Assembly: GCA_032622095.1 (NCBI GenBank)
Contig: CP136064.1
Location: 4,336,280 to 4,400,279, forward strand
Direction of reading: 5' to 3'
From: Siphonodentalium dalli
Taxonomy: Eukaryota; Mollusca; Scaphopoda; Gadilida; Siphonodentaliidae
Length of the DNA: 64,000 nucleotides
In this document: piece by piece, positions 35,085 to 50,000 of the stretch
Layout: the number at the start of each line of letters is the position of its first letter
How positions within the stretch are numbered: position 1 is the stretch's first letter
Notes under the pieces: generated by a model
What the model was told of the DNA's origin: nothing
Seen by the model: only the letters and a program-made list of their open reading frames with translations
Databases searched by the model: none
Position numbers and translations under genes: made by a program

Positions 35085-38000
35085 TTTATTTTTATTTTTC
35101 ATTATTTATGCTACTTCTTCTTCTTAATATATTTTGTAACCCTTATATCTCAGAAAGTTAAAAAGATAAATCATTGAAATTTGGTAGGTATATGCACCTT
35201 GCCAAGTTACAACTGAATGAAACATTTAGGTTTATGTCCTAACTTTCTTTCCAGAGTTATGGCCCTTAATCAAAAATTTTGGAAAAATTTGTGCCCAGAT
35301 CTTCTCCTATAAGAAGCCAAGCAGCTGAATTCGGGTTACGTGACCGTGTTAACTAACGAAAGGGCACGAATCGAGAAAAATTTCACCAAGGTCCGAATAC
35401 AATTTGTCGACCTGGGGAGGGGTGCAAAATTTGTCAAATTTTTTGTTGTCACCGATTCCAACCATTTTTACTTTCGTGTATCTATACGACGTACTGATGC
35501 TACTCGTGAAAGAATTTTGTAAATCGGTTGAGAAATGGCCAAGTTATAACACATCGAAAAATGTACTAATAAAGTCCATGTGTAGAAAGTGCTTGTGCCC
35601 AGATCTTCTCCTAGTCGAAGCGCAACAGCTGGATTTGGTCTATGTGAGCGTCTTAAACATAGACAGAAGACCAAACCAGAAAATTTTGACAAAGGTCCGC
35701 TCAAATTTTTCCGGGCTAGGGGAGGGGCAAAATTTGTCCTTTTTTTTTTGTCGCCGATTTGAACCAAAATGGTTGTGAAGTATCTATATGATGTACTGAG
35801 TATCATTGTGAGTAAATTTTATGAATCGGTTGACAAATGTAGAAATTGTGGCCCCTTCCTTTTGTTCAAGTTTACAGAAAATGCACTATGAATTTAAATT
35901 CCTTCAACCGATCGTCACGTGTTTGGTGTCATTCGATGGGGAATTTCTAGTACTTCAAAACGATTACCTACTTGCGGTATTATGACGATGGAGGCCAGAG
36001 ATATTCGAAAAGTATGTACTGAACAACATTCATATTGGCCTACATAGTAGAATATCGCCACAATACCTTATTAGAACTCTGCTAAATAATTAAGGGGCAT
36101 CAAATACGAACACAATGACGCACAAATTAGCTCGATATCACGAAAATTGGCCGAGATATGGCGAATTTTCTACCCGCGTCACCAAATTTCGAGGCATGGG
36201 TGGGGGTCACACCAGAACGTTCAAACTGAATACAGAAATGTCAATAAACTATACTATAGACATTCCAATCAATTCCGCGCGATTCCCTTATTATACTTCC
36301 ATATTTTAATATGGATGTATATTGTTATTCAATTTTTTATTTTTATTTTTCATTATTTATGCTACTTCTTCTTCTTAATATATTTTGTAACCCTTATATC
36401 TCAGAAAGTTAAAAAAATAAATCATTGAAATTTGGTAGGTATATGCACCTTGCCAAGTTACAACTGAATGAAACATTTAGGTTTATGTCCTAACTTTCTT
36501 TCCAGAGTTATGGCCCTTAATCAAAATTTTTGGAAAAAGTTTGTGCCCAGATCTTCTCCTATAAGAAGCCAAGCAGCTGAATTCGGGTTACGTGACCGTG
36601 TTAACTAACGAAAGGGCACGAATCGAGAAAAATTTCACCAAGGTCCGAATACAATTTGTCGACCTGGGGAGGGGTGCAAAATTTGTCAAATTTTTTGTTG
36701 TCACCGATTCCAACAATTTTTACTTTCGTGTATCTATACGACGTACTGATGCTACTCGTGAAAGAATTTTGTAAATCGGTTGAGAAATGGCCAAGTTATA
36801 ACACATCGAAAAATGTACTAATAAAGTCCATGTGTAGAAAGTGCTTGTGCCCAGATCTTCTCCTAGTCGAAGCGCAACAGCTGGATTTGGTCTATGTGAG
36901 CGTCTTAAACATAGACAGAAGACCAAACCAGAAAATTTTGACAAAGGTCCGCTCAAATTTTTCCGGGCTAGGGGAGGGGCAAAATTTGTCCTTTTTTTTT
37001 TGTCGCCGATTTGAACCAAAATGGTTGTGAAGTATCTATATGATGTACTGAGTATCATTGTGAGTAAATTTTATGAATCGGTTGACAAATGTAGAAATTG
37101 TGGCCCCTTCCTTTTGTTCAAGTTTACAGAAAATGCACTATGAATTTAAATTCCTTCAACCGATCGTCACGTGTTTGGTGTCATTCGATGGGGAATTTCT
37201 AGTACTTCAAAACGATTACCTACTTGCGGTATTATGACGATGGAGGCCAGAGATATTCGAAAAGTATGTACTGAACAACATTCATATTGGCCTACATAGT
37301 AGAATATCGCCACAATACCTTATTAGAACTCTGCTAAATATTTAAGGGGCATCAAATACGAACACAATGACGCACAAATTAGCTCGATATCACGAAAATT
37401 GGCCGAGATATGGCGAATTTTCTACCCGCGTCACCAAATTTCGAGGCATGGGTGGGGGTCACACCAGAACGTTCAAACTGAATACAGAAATGTCAATAAA
37501 CTATACTATAGACATTCCAATCAATTCCGCGCGATTCCCTTATTATACTTCCATATTTTAATATGGATGTATATTGTTATTCAATTTTTTATTTTTATTT
37601 TTCATTATTTATGCTACTTCTTCTTCTTAATATATTTTGTAACCCTTATATCTCAGAAAGTTAAAAAAATAAATCATTGAAATTTGGTAGGTATATGCAC
37701 CTTGCCAAGTTACAACTGAATGAAACATTTAGGTTTATGTCCTAACTTTCTTTCCAGAGTTATGGCCCTTAATCAAAATTTTTGGAAAAAGTTTGTGCCC
37801 AGATCTTCTCCTATAAGAAGCCAAGCAGCTGAATTCGGGTTACGTGACCGTGTTAACTAACGAAAGGGCACGAATCGAGAAAAATTTCACCAAGGTCCGA
37901 ATACAATTTGTCGACCTGGGGAGGGGTGCAAAATTTGTCAAATTTTTTGTTGTCACCGATTCCAACAATTTTTACTTTCGTGTATCTATACGACGTACTG

Positions 38001-41000
38001 ATGCTACTCGTGAAAGAATTTTGTAAATCGGTTGAGAAATGGCCAAGTTATAACACATCGAAAAATGTACTAATAAAGTCCATGTGTAGAAAGTGCTTGT
38101 GCCCAGATCTTCTCCTAGTCGAAGCGCAACAGCTGGATTTGGTCTATGTGAGCGTCTTAAACATAGACAGAAGACCAAACCAGAAAATTTTGACAAAGGT
38201 CCGCTCAAATTTTTCCGGGCTAGGGGAGGGGCAAAATTTGTCCTTTTTTTTTTTGTCGCCGATTTGAACCAAAATGGTTGTGAAGTATCTATATGATGTA
38301 CTGAGTATCATTGTGAGTAAATTTTATGAATCGGTTGACAAATGTAGAAATTGTGGCCCCTTCCTTTTGTTCAAGTTTACAGAAAATGCACTATGAATTT
38401 AAATTCCTTCAACCGATCGTCACGTGTTTGGTGTCATTCGATGGGGAATTTCTAGTACTTCAAAACGATTACCTACTTGCGGTATTATGACGATGGAGGC
38501 CAGAGATATTCGAAAAGTATGTACTGAACAACATACATATTGGCCTACATAGTAGAATATCGCCACAATACCTTACCAGAACACTGCTAAATATTTAAGG
38601 GGCATCAAATACGAACACAATGACGCACAAATTAGCTCGATATCACGAAAATTGGCCGAGATATGGCGAATTTTCTACCCGTGTCACCAAATTTCGAGGC
38701 ATGGGTGGGGGTCACACCAGAACGTTCAAACTGAATACAGAAATGTCAATAAACTATACTATAGACATTCCAATCAATTCCGCGCGATTCCCTTATTATA
38801 CTTCCATATTTTAATATGGATGTATATTGTTATTCAATTTTTTATTTTTATTTTTCATTATTTATGCTACTTCTTCTTCTTAATATATTTTGTAACCCTT
38901 ATATCTCAGAAAGTTAAAAAGATAAATCATTGAAATTTGGTAGGTATATGCACCTTGCCAAGTTACAACTGAATGAAACATTTAGGTTTATGTCCTAACT
39001 TTCTTTCCAGAGTTATGGCCCTTAATCAAAATTTTTGGAAAAAGTTTGTGCCCAGATCTTCTCCTATAAGAAGCCAAGCAGCTGAATTCGGGTTACGTGA
39101 CCGTGTTAACTAACGAAAGGGCACGAATCGAGAAAAATTTCACCAAGGTCCGAATACAATTTGTCGACCTGGGGAGGGGTGCAAAATTTGTCAAATTTTT
39201 TGTTGTCACCGATTCCAACAATTTTTACTTTCGTGTATCTATACGACGTACTGATGCTACTCGTGAAAGAATTTTGTAAATCGGTTGAGAAATGGCCAAG
39301 TTATAACACATCGAAAAATGTACTAATAAAGTCCATGTGTAGAAAGTGCTTGTGCCCAGATCTTCTCCTAGTCGAAGCGCAACAGCTGGATTTGGTCTAT
39401 GTGAGCGTCTTAAACATAGACAGAAGACCAAACCAGAAAATTTTGACAAAGGTCCGCTCAAATTTTTCCGGGCTAGGGGAGGGGCAAAATTTGTCCTTTT
39501 TTTTTTTCGCCGATTTGAACCAAAATGGTTGTGAAGTATCTATATGATGTACTGAGTATCATTGTGAGTAAATTTTATGAATCGGTTGACAAATGTAGAA
39601 ATTGTGGCCCCTTCCTTTTGTTCAAGTTTACAGAAAATGCACTATGAATTTAAATTCCTTCAACCGATCGTCACGTGTTTGGTGTCATTCGATGGGGAAT
39701 TTCTAGTACTTCAAAACGATTACCTACTTGCGGTATTATGACGATGGAGGCCAGAGATATTCGAAAAGTATGTACTGAACAACATACATATTGGCCTACA
39801 TAGTAGAATATCGCCACAATACCTTACCAGAACTCTGCTAAATATTTAAGGGGCATCAAATACGAACACAATGACGCACAAATTAGCTCGATATCACGAA
39901 AATTGGCCGAGATATGGCGAATTTTCTACCCGTGTCACCAAATTTCGAGGCATGGGTGGGGGTCACACCAGAACGTTCAAACTGAATACAGAAATGTCAA
40001 TAAACTATACTATAGACATTCCAATCAATTCCGCGCGATTCCCTTATTATACTTCCATATTTTAATATGGATGTATATTGTTATTCAATTTTTTATTTTT
40101 ATTTTTCATTATTTATGCTACTTCTTCTTCTTAATATATTTTGTAACCCTTATATCTCAGAAAGTTAAAAAGATAAATCATTGAAATTTGGTAGGTATAT
40201 GCACCTTGCCAAGTTACAACTGAATGAAACATTTAGGTTTATGTCCTAACTTTCTTTCCAGAGTTATGGCCCTTAATCAAAATTTTTGGAAAAAGTTTGT
40301 GCCCAGATCTTCTCCTATAAGAAGCCAAGCAGCTGAATTCGGGTTACGTGACCGTGTTAACTAACGAAAGGGCACGAATCGAGAAAAATTTCACCAAGGT
40401 CCGAATACAATTTGTCGACCTGGGGAGGGGTGCAAAATTTGTCAAATTTTTTGTTGTCACCGATTCCAACAATTTTTACTTTCGTGTATCTATACGACGT
40501 ACTGATGCTACTCGTGAAAGAATTTTGTAAATCGGTTGAGAAATGGCCAAGTTATAACACATCGAAAAATGTACTAATAAAGTCCATGTGTAGAAAGTGC
40601 TTGTGCCCAGATCTTCTCCTAGTCGAAGCGCAACAGCTGGATTTGGTCTATGTGAGCGTCTTAAACATAGACAGAAGACCAAACCAGAAAATTTTGACAA
40701 AGGTCCGCTCAAATTTTTCCGGGCTAGGGGAGGGGCAAAATTTGTCCTTTTTTTTTTTCGCCGATTTGAACCAAAATGGTTGTGAAGTATCTATATGATG
40801 TACTGAGTATCATTGTGAGTAAATTTTATGAATCGGTTGACAAATGTAGAAATTGTGGCCCCTTCCTTTTGTTCAAGTTTACAGAAAATGCACTATGAAT
40901 TTAAATTCCTTCAACCGATCGTCACGTGTTTGGTGTCATTCGATGGGGAATTTCTAGTACTTCAAAACGATTACCTACTTGCGGTATTATGACGATGGAG

Positions 41001-44000
41001 GCCAGAGATATTCGAAAAGTATGTACTGAACAACATACATATTGGCCTACATAGTAGAATATCGCCACAATACCTTACCAGAACTCTGCTAAATATTTAA
41101 GGGGCATCAAATACGAACACAATGACGCACAAATTAGCTCGATATCACGAAAATTGGCCGAGATATGGCGAATTTTCTACCCGCGTCACCAAATTTCGAG
41201 GCATGGGTGGGGGTCACACCAGAACGTTCAAACTGAATACAGAAATGTCAATAAACTATACTATAGACATTCCAATCAATTCCGCGCGATTCCCTTATTA
41301 TACTTCCATATTTTAATATGGATGTATATTGTTATTCAATTTTTTATTTTTATTTTTCATTATTTATGCTACTTCTTCTTCTTAATATATTTTGTAACCC
41401 TTATATCTCAGAAAGTTAAAAAGATAAATCATTGAAATTTGGTAGGTATATGCACCTTGCCAAGTTACAACTGAATGAAACATTTAGGTTTATGTCCTAA
41501 CTTTCTTTCCAGAGTTATGGCCCTTAATCAAAAATTTTGGAAAAATTTGTGCCCAGATCTTCTCCTATAAGAAGCCAAGCAGCTGAATTCGGGTTACGTG
41601 ACCGTGTTAACTAACGAAAGGGCACGAATCGAGAAAAATTTCACCAAGGTCCGAATACAATTTGTCGACCTGGGGAGGGGTGCAAAATTTGTCAAATTTT
41701 TTGTTGTCACCGATTCCAACCATTTTTACTTTCGTGTATCTATACGACGTACTGATGCTACTCGTGAAAGAATTTTGTAAATCGGTTGAGAAATGGCCAA
41801 GTTATAACACATCGAAAAATGTACTAATAAAGTCCATGTGTAGAAAGTGCTTGTGCCCAGATCTTCTCCTAGTCGAAGCGCAACAGCTGGATTTGGTCTA
41901 TGTGAGCGTCTTAAACATAGACAGAAGACCAAACCAGAAAATTTTGACAAAGGTCCGCTCAAATTTTTCCGGGCTAGGGGAGGGGCAAAATTTGTCCTTT
42001 TTTTTTTGTCGCCGATTTGAACCAAAATGGTTGTGAAGTATCTATATGATGTACTGAGTATCATTGTGAGTAAATTTTATGAATCGGTTGACAAATGTAG
42101 AAATTGTGGCCCCTTCCTTTTGTTCAAGTTTACAGAAAATGCACTATGAATTTAAATTCCTTCAACCGATCGTCACGTGTTTGGTGTCATTCGATGGGGA
42201 ATTTCTAGTACTTCAAAACGATTACCTACTTGCGGTATTATGACGATGGAGGCCAGAGATATTCGAAAAGTATGTACTGAACAACATACATATTGGCCTA
42301 CATAGTAGAATATCGCCACAATACCTTACCAGAACTCTGCTAAATATTTAAGGGGCATCAAATACGAACACAATGACGCACAAATTAGCTCGATATCACG
42401 AAAATTGGCCGAGATATGGCGAATTTTCTACCCGTGTCACCAAATTTCGAGGCATGGGTGGGGGTCACACCAGAACGTTCAAACTGAATACAGAAATGTC
42501 AATAAACTATACTATAGACATTCCAATCAATTCCGCGCGATTCCCTTATTATACTTCCATATTTTAATATGGATGTATATTGTTATTCAATTTTTTATTT
42601 TTATTTTTCATTATTTATGCTACTTCTTCTTCTTAATATATTTTGTAACCCTTATATCTCAGAAAGTTAAAAAGATAAATCATTGAAATTTGGTAGGTAT
42701 ATGCACCTTGCCAAGTTACAACTGAATGAAACATTTAGGTTTATGTCCTAACTTTCTTTCCAGAGTTATGGCCCTTAATCAAAATTTTTGGAAAAAGTTT
42801 GTGCCCAGATCTTCTCCTATAAGAAGCCAAGCAGCTGAATTCGGGTTACGTGACCGTGTTAACTAACGAAAGGGCACGAATCGAGAAAAATTTCACCAAG
42901 GTCCGAATACAATTTGTCGACCTGGGGAGGGGTGCAAAATTTGTCAAATTTTTTGTTGTCACCGATTCCAACAATTTTTACTTTCGTGTATCTATACGAC
43001 GTACTGATGCTACTCGTGAAAGAATTTTGTAAATCGGTTGAGAAATGGCCAAGTTATAACACATCGAAAAATGTACTAATAAAGTCCATGTGTAGAAAGT
43101 GCTTGTGCCCAGATCTTCTCCTAGTCGAAGCGCAACAGCTGGATTTGGTCTATGTGAGCGTCTTAAACATAGACAGAAGACCAAACCAGAAAATTTTGAC
43201 AAAGGTCCGCTCAAATTTTTCCGGGCTAGGGGAGGGGCAAAATTTGTCCTTTTTTTTTTGTCGCCGATTTGAACCAAAATGGTTGTGAAGTATCTATATG
43301 ATGTACTGAGTATCATTGTGAGTAAATTTTATGAATCGGTTGACAAATGTAGAAATTGTGGCCCCTTCCTTTTGTTCAAGTTTACAGAAAATGCACTATG
43401 AATTTAAATTCCTTCAACCGATCGTCACGTGTTTGGTGTCATTCGATGGGGAATTTCTAGTACTTCAAAACGATTACCTACTTGCGGTATTATGACGATG
43501 GAGGCCAGAGATATTCGAAAAGTATGTACTGAACAACATACATATTGGCCTACATAGTAGAATATCGTCACAATACCTTACCAGAACTCTGCTAAATATT
43601 TAAGGGGCATCAAATACGAACACAATGACGCACATATTAGCTCGATATCACGAAAATTGGCCGAGATATGGCGAATTTTCTACCCGTGTCACCAAATTTC
43701 GAGGCATGGGTGGGGGTCACACCAGAACGTTCAAACTGAATACAGAAATGTCAATAAACTATACTATAGACATTCCAATCAATTCCGCGCGATTCCCTTA
43801 TTATACTTCCATATTTTAATATGGATGTATATTGTTATTCAATTTTTTATTTTTATTTTTCATTATTTATGCTACTTCTTCTTCTTAATATATTTTGTAA
43901 CCCTTATATCTCAGAAAGTTAAAAAGATAAATCATTGAAATTTGGTAGGTATATGCACCTTGCCAAGTTACAACTGAATGAAACATTTAGGTTTATGTCC

Positions 44001-47000
44001 TAACTTTCTTTCCAGAGTTATGGCCCTTAATCAAAATTTTTGGAAAAAGTTTGTGCCCAGATCTTCTCCTATAAGAAGCCAAGCAGCTGAATTCGGGTTA
44101 CGTGACCGTGTTAACTAACGAAAGGGCACGAATCGAGAAAAATTTCACCAAGGTCCGAATACAATTTGTCGACCTGGGGAGGGGTGCAAAATTTGTCAAA
44201 TTTTTTGTTGTCACCGATTCCAACCATTTTTACTTTCGTGTATCTATACGACGTACTGATGCTACTCGTGAAAGAATTTTGTAAATCGGTTGAGAAATGG
44301 CCAAGTTATAACACATCGAAAAATGTACTAATAAAGTCCATGTGTAGAAAGTGCTTGTGCCCAGATCTTCTCCTAGTCGAAGCGCAACAGCTGGATTTGG
44401 TCTATGTGAGCGTCTTAAACATAGACAGAAGACCAAACCAGAAAATTTTGACAAAGGTCCGCTCAAATTTTTCCGGGCTAGGGGAGGGGCAAAATTTGTC
44501 CTTTTTTTTTTGTCGCCGATTTGAACCAAAATGGTTGTGAAGTATCTATATGATGTACTGAGTATCATTGTGAGTAAATTTTATGAATCGGTTGACAAAT
44601 GTAGAAATTGTGGCCCCTTCCTTTTGTTCAAGTTTACAGAAAATGCACTATGAATTTAAATTCCTTCAACCGATCGTCACGTGTTTGGTGTCATTCGATG
44701 GGGAATTTCTAGTACTTCAAAACGATTACCTACTTGCGGTATTATGACAATGGAGGCCAGAGATATTCGAAAAGTATGTACTGAACAACATACATATTGG
44801 CCTACATAGTAGAATATCGCCACAATACCTTACCAGAACTCTGCTAAATATTTAAGGGGCATCAAATACGAACACAATGACGCTCAAATTAGCTCGATAT
44901 CACGAAAATTGGCCGAGATATGGCGAATTTTCTACCCGTGTCACCAAATTTCGAGGCATGGGTGGGGGTCACACCAGAACGTTCAAACTGAATACAGAAA
45001 TGTCAATAAACTATACTATAGACATTCCAATCAATTCCGCGCGATTCCCTTATTATACTTCCATATTTTAATATGGATGTATATTGTTATTCAATTTTTT
45101 ATTTTTATTTTTCATTATTTATGCTACTTCTTCTTCTTAATATATTTTGTAACCCTTATATCTCAGAAAGTTAAAAAGATAAATCATTGAAATTTGGTAG
45201 GTATATGCACCTTGCCAAGTTACAACTGAATGAAACATTTAGGTTTATGTCCTAACTTTCTTTCCAGAGTTATGGCCCTTAATCAAAATTTTTGGAAAAA
45301 GTTTGTGCCCAGATCTTCTCCTATAAGAAGCCAAGCAGCTGAATTCGGGTTACGTAACCGTGTTAACTAACGAAAGGGCACGAATCGAGAAAAATTTCAC
45401 CAAGGTCCGAATACAATTTGTCGACCTGGGGAGGGGTGCAAAATTTGTCAAATTTTTTGTTGTCACCGATTCCAACCATTTTTACTTTCGTGTATCTATA
45501 CGACGTACTGATGCTACTTGTGAAAGAATTTTGTAAATCGGTTGAGAAATGGCCAAGTTATAACACATCGAAAAATGTACTAATAAAGTCCATGTGTAGA
45601 AAGTGCTTGTGCCCAAATCTTCTCCTAGTCGAAGCGCAACAGCTGGATTTGGTCTATGTGAGCGTCTTAAACATAGACAGAAGACCAAACCAGAAAATTT
45701 TGACAAAGGTCCGCTCAAATTTTTCCGGGCTAGGGGAGGGGCAAAATTTGTCCTTTTTTTTTTGTCGCCGATTTGAACCAAAATGGTTGTGAAGTATCTA
45801 TATGATGTACTGAGTATCATTGTGAGTAAATTTTATGAATCGGTTGACAAATGTAGAAATTGTGGCCCCTTCCTTTTGTTCAAGTTTACAGAAAATGCAC
45901 TATGAATTTAAATTCCTTCAACCGATCGTCACGTGTTTGGTGTCATTCGATGGGGAATTTCTAGTACTTCAAAACGATTACCTACTTGCGGTATTATGAC
46001 GATGGAGGCCAGAGATATTCGAAAAGTATGTACTGAACAACATACATATTGGCCTACATAGTAGAATATCGCCACAATACCTTACCAGAACTCTGCTAAA
46101 TATTTAAGGGGCATCAAATACGAACACAATGACGCACAAATTAGCTCGATATCACGAAAATTGGCCGAGATATGGCGAATTTTCTACCCGTGTCACCAAA
46201 TTTCGAGGCATGGGTGGGGGTCACACCAGAACGTTCAAACTGAATACAGAAATGTCAATAAACTATACTATAGACATTCCAATCAATTCCGCGCGATTCC
46301 CTTATTATACTTCCATATTTTAATATGGATGTATATTGTTATTCAATTTTTTATTTTTATTTTTCATTATTTATGCTACTTCTTCTTCTTAATATATTTT
46401 GTAACCCTTATATCTCAGAAAGTTAAAAAGATAAATCATTGAAATTTGGTAGGTATATGCACCTTGCCAAGTTACAACTGAATGAAACATTTAGGTTTAT
46501 GTCCTAACTTTCTTTCCAGAGTTATGGCCCTTAATCAAAATTTTTGGAAAAAGTTTGTGCCCAGATCTTCTCCTATAAGAAGCCAAGCAGCTGAATTCGG
46601 GTTACGTGACCGTGTTAACTAACGAAAGGGCACGAATCGAGAAAAATTTCACCAAGGTCCGAATACAATTTGTCGACCTGGGGAGGGGTGCAAAATTTGT
46701 CAAATTTTTTGTTGTCACCGATTCCAACAATTTTTACTTTCTTGTATCTATACGACGTACTGATGCTACTCGTGAAAGAATTTTGTAAATCGGTTGAGAA
46801 ATGGCCAAGTTATAACACATCGAAAAATGTACTAATAAAGTCCATGTGTAGAAAGTGCTTGTGCCCAGATCTTCTCCTAGTCGAAGCGCAACAGCTGGAT
46901 TTGGTCTATGTGAGCGTCTTAAACATAGACAGAAGACCAAACCAGAAAATTTTGACAAAGGTCCGCTCAAATTTTTCCGGGCTAGGGGAGGGGCAAAATT

Positions 47001-50000
47001 TGTCCTTTTTTTTTTGTCGCCGATTTGAACCAAAATGGTTGTGAAGTATCTATATGATGTACTGAGTATCATTGTGAGTAAATTTTATGAATCGGTTGAC
47101 AAATGTAGAAATTGTGGCCCCTTCCTTTTGTTCAAGTTTACAGAAAATGCACTATGAATTTAAATTCCTTCAACCGATCGTCACGTGTTTGGTGTCATTC
47201 GATGGGGAATTTCTAGTACTTCAAAACGATTACCTACTTGCGGTATTATGACGATGGAGGCCAGAGATATTCGAAAAGTATGTACTGAACAACATACATA
47301 TTGGCCTACATAGTAGAATATCGTCACAATACCTTACCAGAACTCTGCTAAATATTTAAGGGGCATCAAATACGAACACAATGACGCACATATTAGCTCG
47401 ATATCACGAAAATTGGCCGAGATATGGCGAATTTTCTACCCGTGTCACCAAATTTCGAGGCATGGGTGGGGGTCACACCAGAACGTTCAAACTGAATACA
47501 GAAATGTCAATAAACTATACTATAGACATTCCAATCAATTCCGCGCGATTCCCTTATTATACTTCCATATTTTAATATGGATGTATATTGTTATTCAATT
47601 TTTTATTTTTATTTTTCATTATTTATGCTACTTCTTCTTCTTAATATATTTTGTAACCCTTATATCTCAGAAAGTTAAAAAGATAAATCATTGAAATTTG
47701 GTAGGTATATGCACCTTGCCAAGTTACAACTGAATGAAACATTTAGGTTTATGTCCTAACTTTCTTTCCAGAGTTATGGCCCTTAATCAAAATTTTTGGA
47801 AAAAGTTTGTGCCCAGATCTTCTCCTATAAGAAGCCAAGCAGCTGAATTCGGGTTACGTGACCGTGTTAACTAACGAAAGGGCACGAATCGAGAAAAATT
47901 TCACCAAGGTCCGAATACAATTTGTCGACCTGGGGAGGGGTGCAAAATTTGTCAAATTTTTTGTTGTCACCGATTCCAACCATTTTTACTTTCGTGTATC
48001 TATACGACGTACTGATGCTACTCGTGAAAGAATTTTGTAAATCGGTTGAGAAATGGCCAAGTTATAACACATCGAAAAATGTACTAATAAAGTCCATGTG
48101 TAGAAAGTGCTTGTGCCCAGATCTTCTCCTAGTCGAAGCGCAACAGCTGGATTTGGTCTATGTGAGCGTCTTAAACATAGACAGAAGACCAAACCAGAAA
48201 ATTTTGACAAAGGTCCGCTCAAATTTTTCCGGGCTAGGGGAGGGGCAAAATTTGTCCTTTTTTTTTTGTCGCCGATTTGAACCAAAATGGTTGTGAAGTA
48301 TCTATATGATGTACTGAGTATCATTGTGAGTAAATTTTATGAATCGGTTGACAAATGTAGAAATTGTGGCCCCTTCCTTTTGTTCAAGTTTACAGAAAAT
48401 GCACTATGAATTTAAATTCCTTCAACCGATCGTCACGTGTTTGGTGTCATTCGATGGGGAATTTCTAGTACTTCAAAACGATTACCTACTTGCGGTATTA
48501 TGACAATGGAGGCCAGAGATATTCGAAAAGTATGTACTGAACAACATACATATTGGCCTACATAGTAGAATATCGCCACAATACCTTACCAGAACTCTGC
48601 TAAATATTTAAGGGGCATCAAATACGAACACAATGACGCTCAAATTAGCTCGATATCACGAAAATTGGCCGAGATATGGCGAATTTTCTACCCGTGTCAC
48701 CAAATTTCGAGGCATGGGTGGGGGTCACACCAGAACGTTCAAACTGAATACAGAAATGTCAATAAACTATACTATAGACATTCCAATCAATTCCGCGCGA
48801 TTCCCTTATTATACTTCCATATTTTAATATGGATGTATATTGTTATTCAATTTTTTATTTTTATTTTTCATTATTTATGCTACTTCTTCTTCTTAATATA
48901 TTTTGTAACCCTTATATCTCAGAAAGTTAAAAAGATAAATCATTGAAATTTGGTAGGTATATGCACCTTGCCAAGTTACAACTGAATGAAACATTTAGGT
49001 TTATGTCCTAACTTTCTTTCCAGAGTTATGGCCCTTAATCAAAATTTTTGGAAAAAGTTTGTGCCCAGATCTTCTCCTATAAGAAGCCAAGCAGCTGAAT
49101 TCGGGTTACGTGACCGTGTTAACTAACGAAAGGGCACGAATCGAGAAAAATTTCACCAAGGTCCGAATACAATTTGTCGACCTGGGGAGGGGTGCAAAAT
49201 TTGTCAAATTTTTTGTTGTCACCGATTCCAACCATTTTTACTTTCTTGTATCTATACGACGTACTGATGCTACTTGTGAAAGAATTTTGTAAATCGGTTG
49301 AGAAATGGCCAAGTTATAACACATCGAAAAATGTACTAATAAAGTCCATGTGTAGAAAGTGCTTGTGCCCAAATCTTCTCCTAGTCGAAGCGCAACAGCT
49401 GGATTTGGTCTATGTGAGCGTCTTAAACATAGACAGAAGACCAAACCAGAAAATTTTGACAAAGGTCCGCTCAAATTTTTCCGGGCTAGGGGAGGGGCAA
49501 AATTTGTCCTTTTTTTTTTGTCGCCGATTTGAACCAAAATGGTTGTGAAGTATCTATATGATGTACTGAGTATCATTGTGAGTAAATTTTATGAATCGGT
49601 TGACAAATGTAGAAATTGTGGCCCCTTCCTTTTGTTCAAGTTTACAGAAAATGCACTATGAATTTAAATTCCTTCAACCGATCGTCACGTGTTTGGTGTC
49701 ATTCGATGGGGAATTTCTAGTACTTCAAAACGATTACCTACTTGCGGTATTATGACGATGGAGGCCAGAGATATTCGAAAAGTATGTACTGAACAACATA
49801 CATATTGGCCTACATAGTAGAATATCGTCACAATACCTTACCAGAACTCTGCTAAATATTTAAGGGGCATCAAATACGAACACAATGACGCACAAATTAG
49901 CTCGATATCACGAAAATTGGCCGAGATATGGCGAATTTTCTACCCGTGTCACCAAATTTCGAGGCATGGGTGGGGGTCACACCAGAACGTTCAAACTGAA

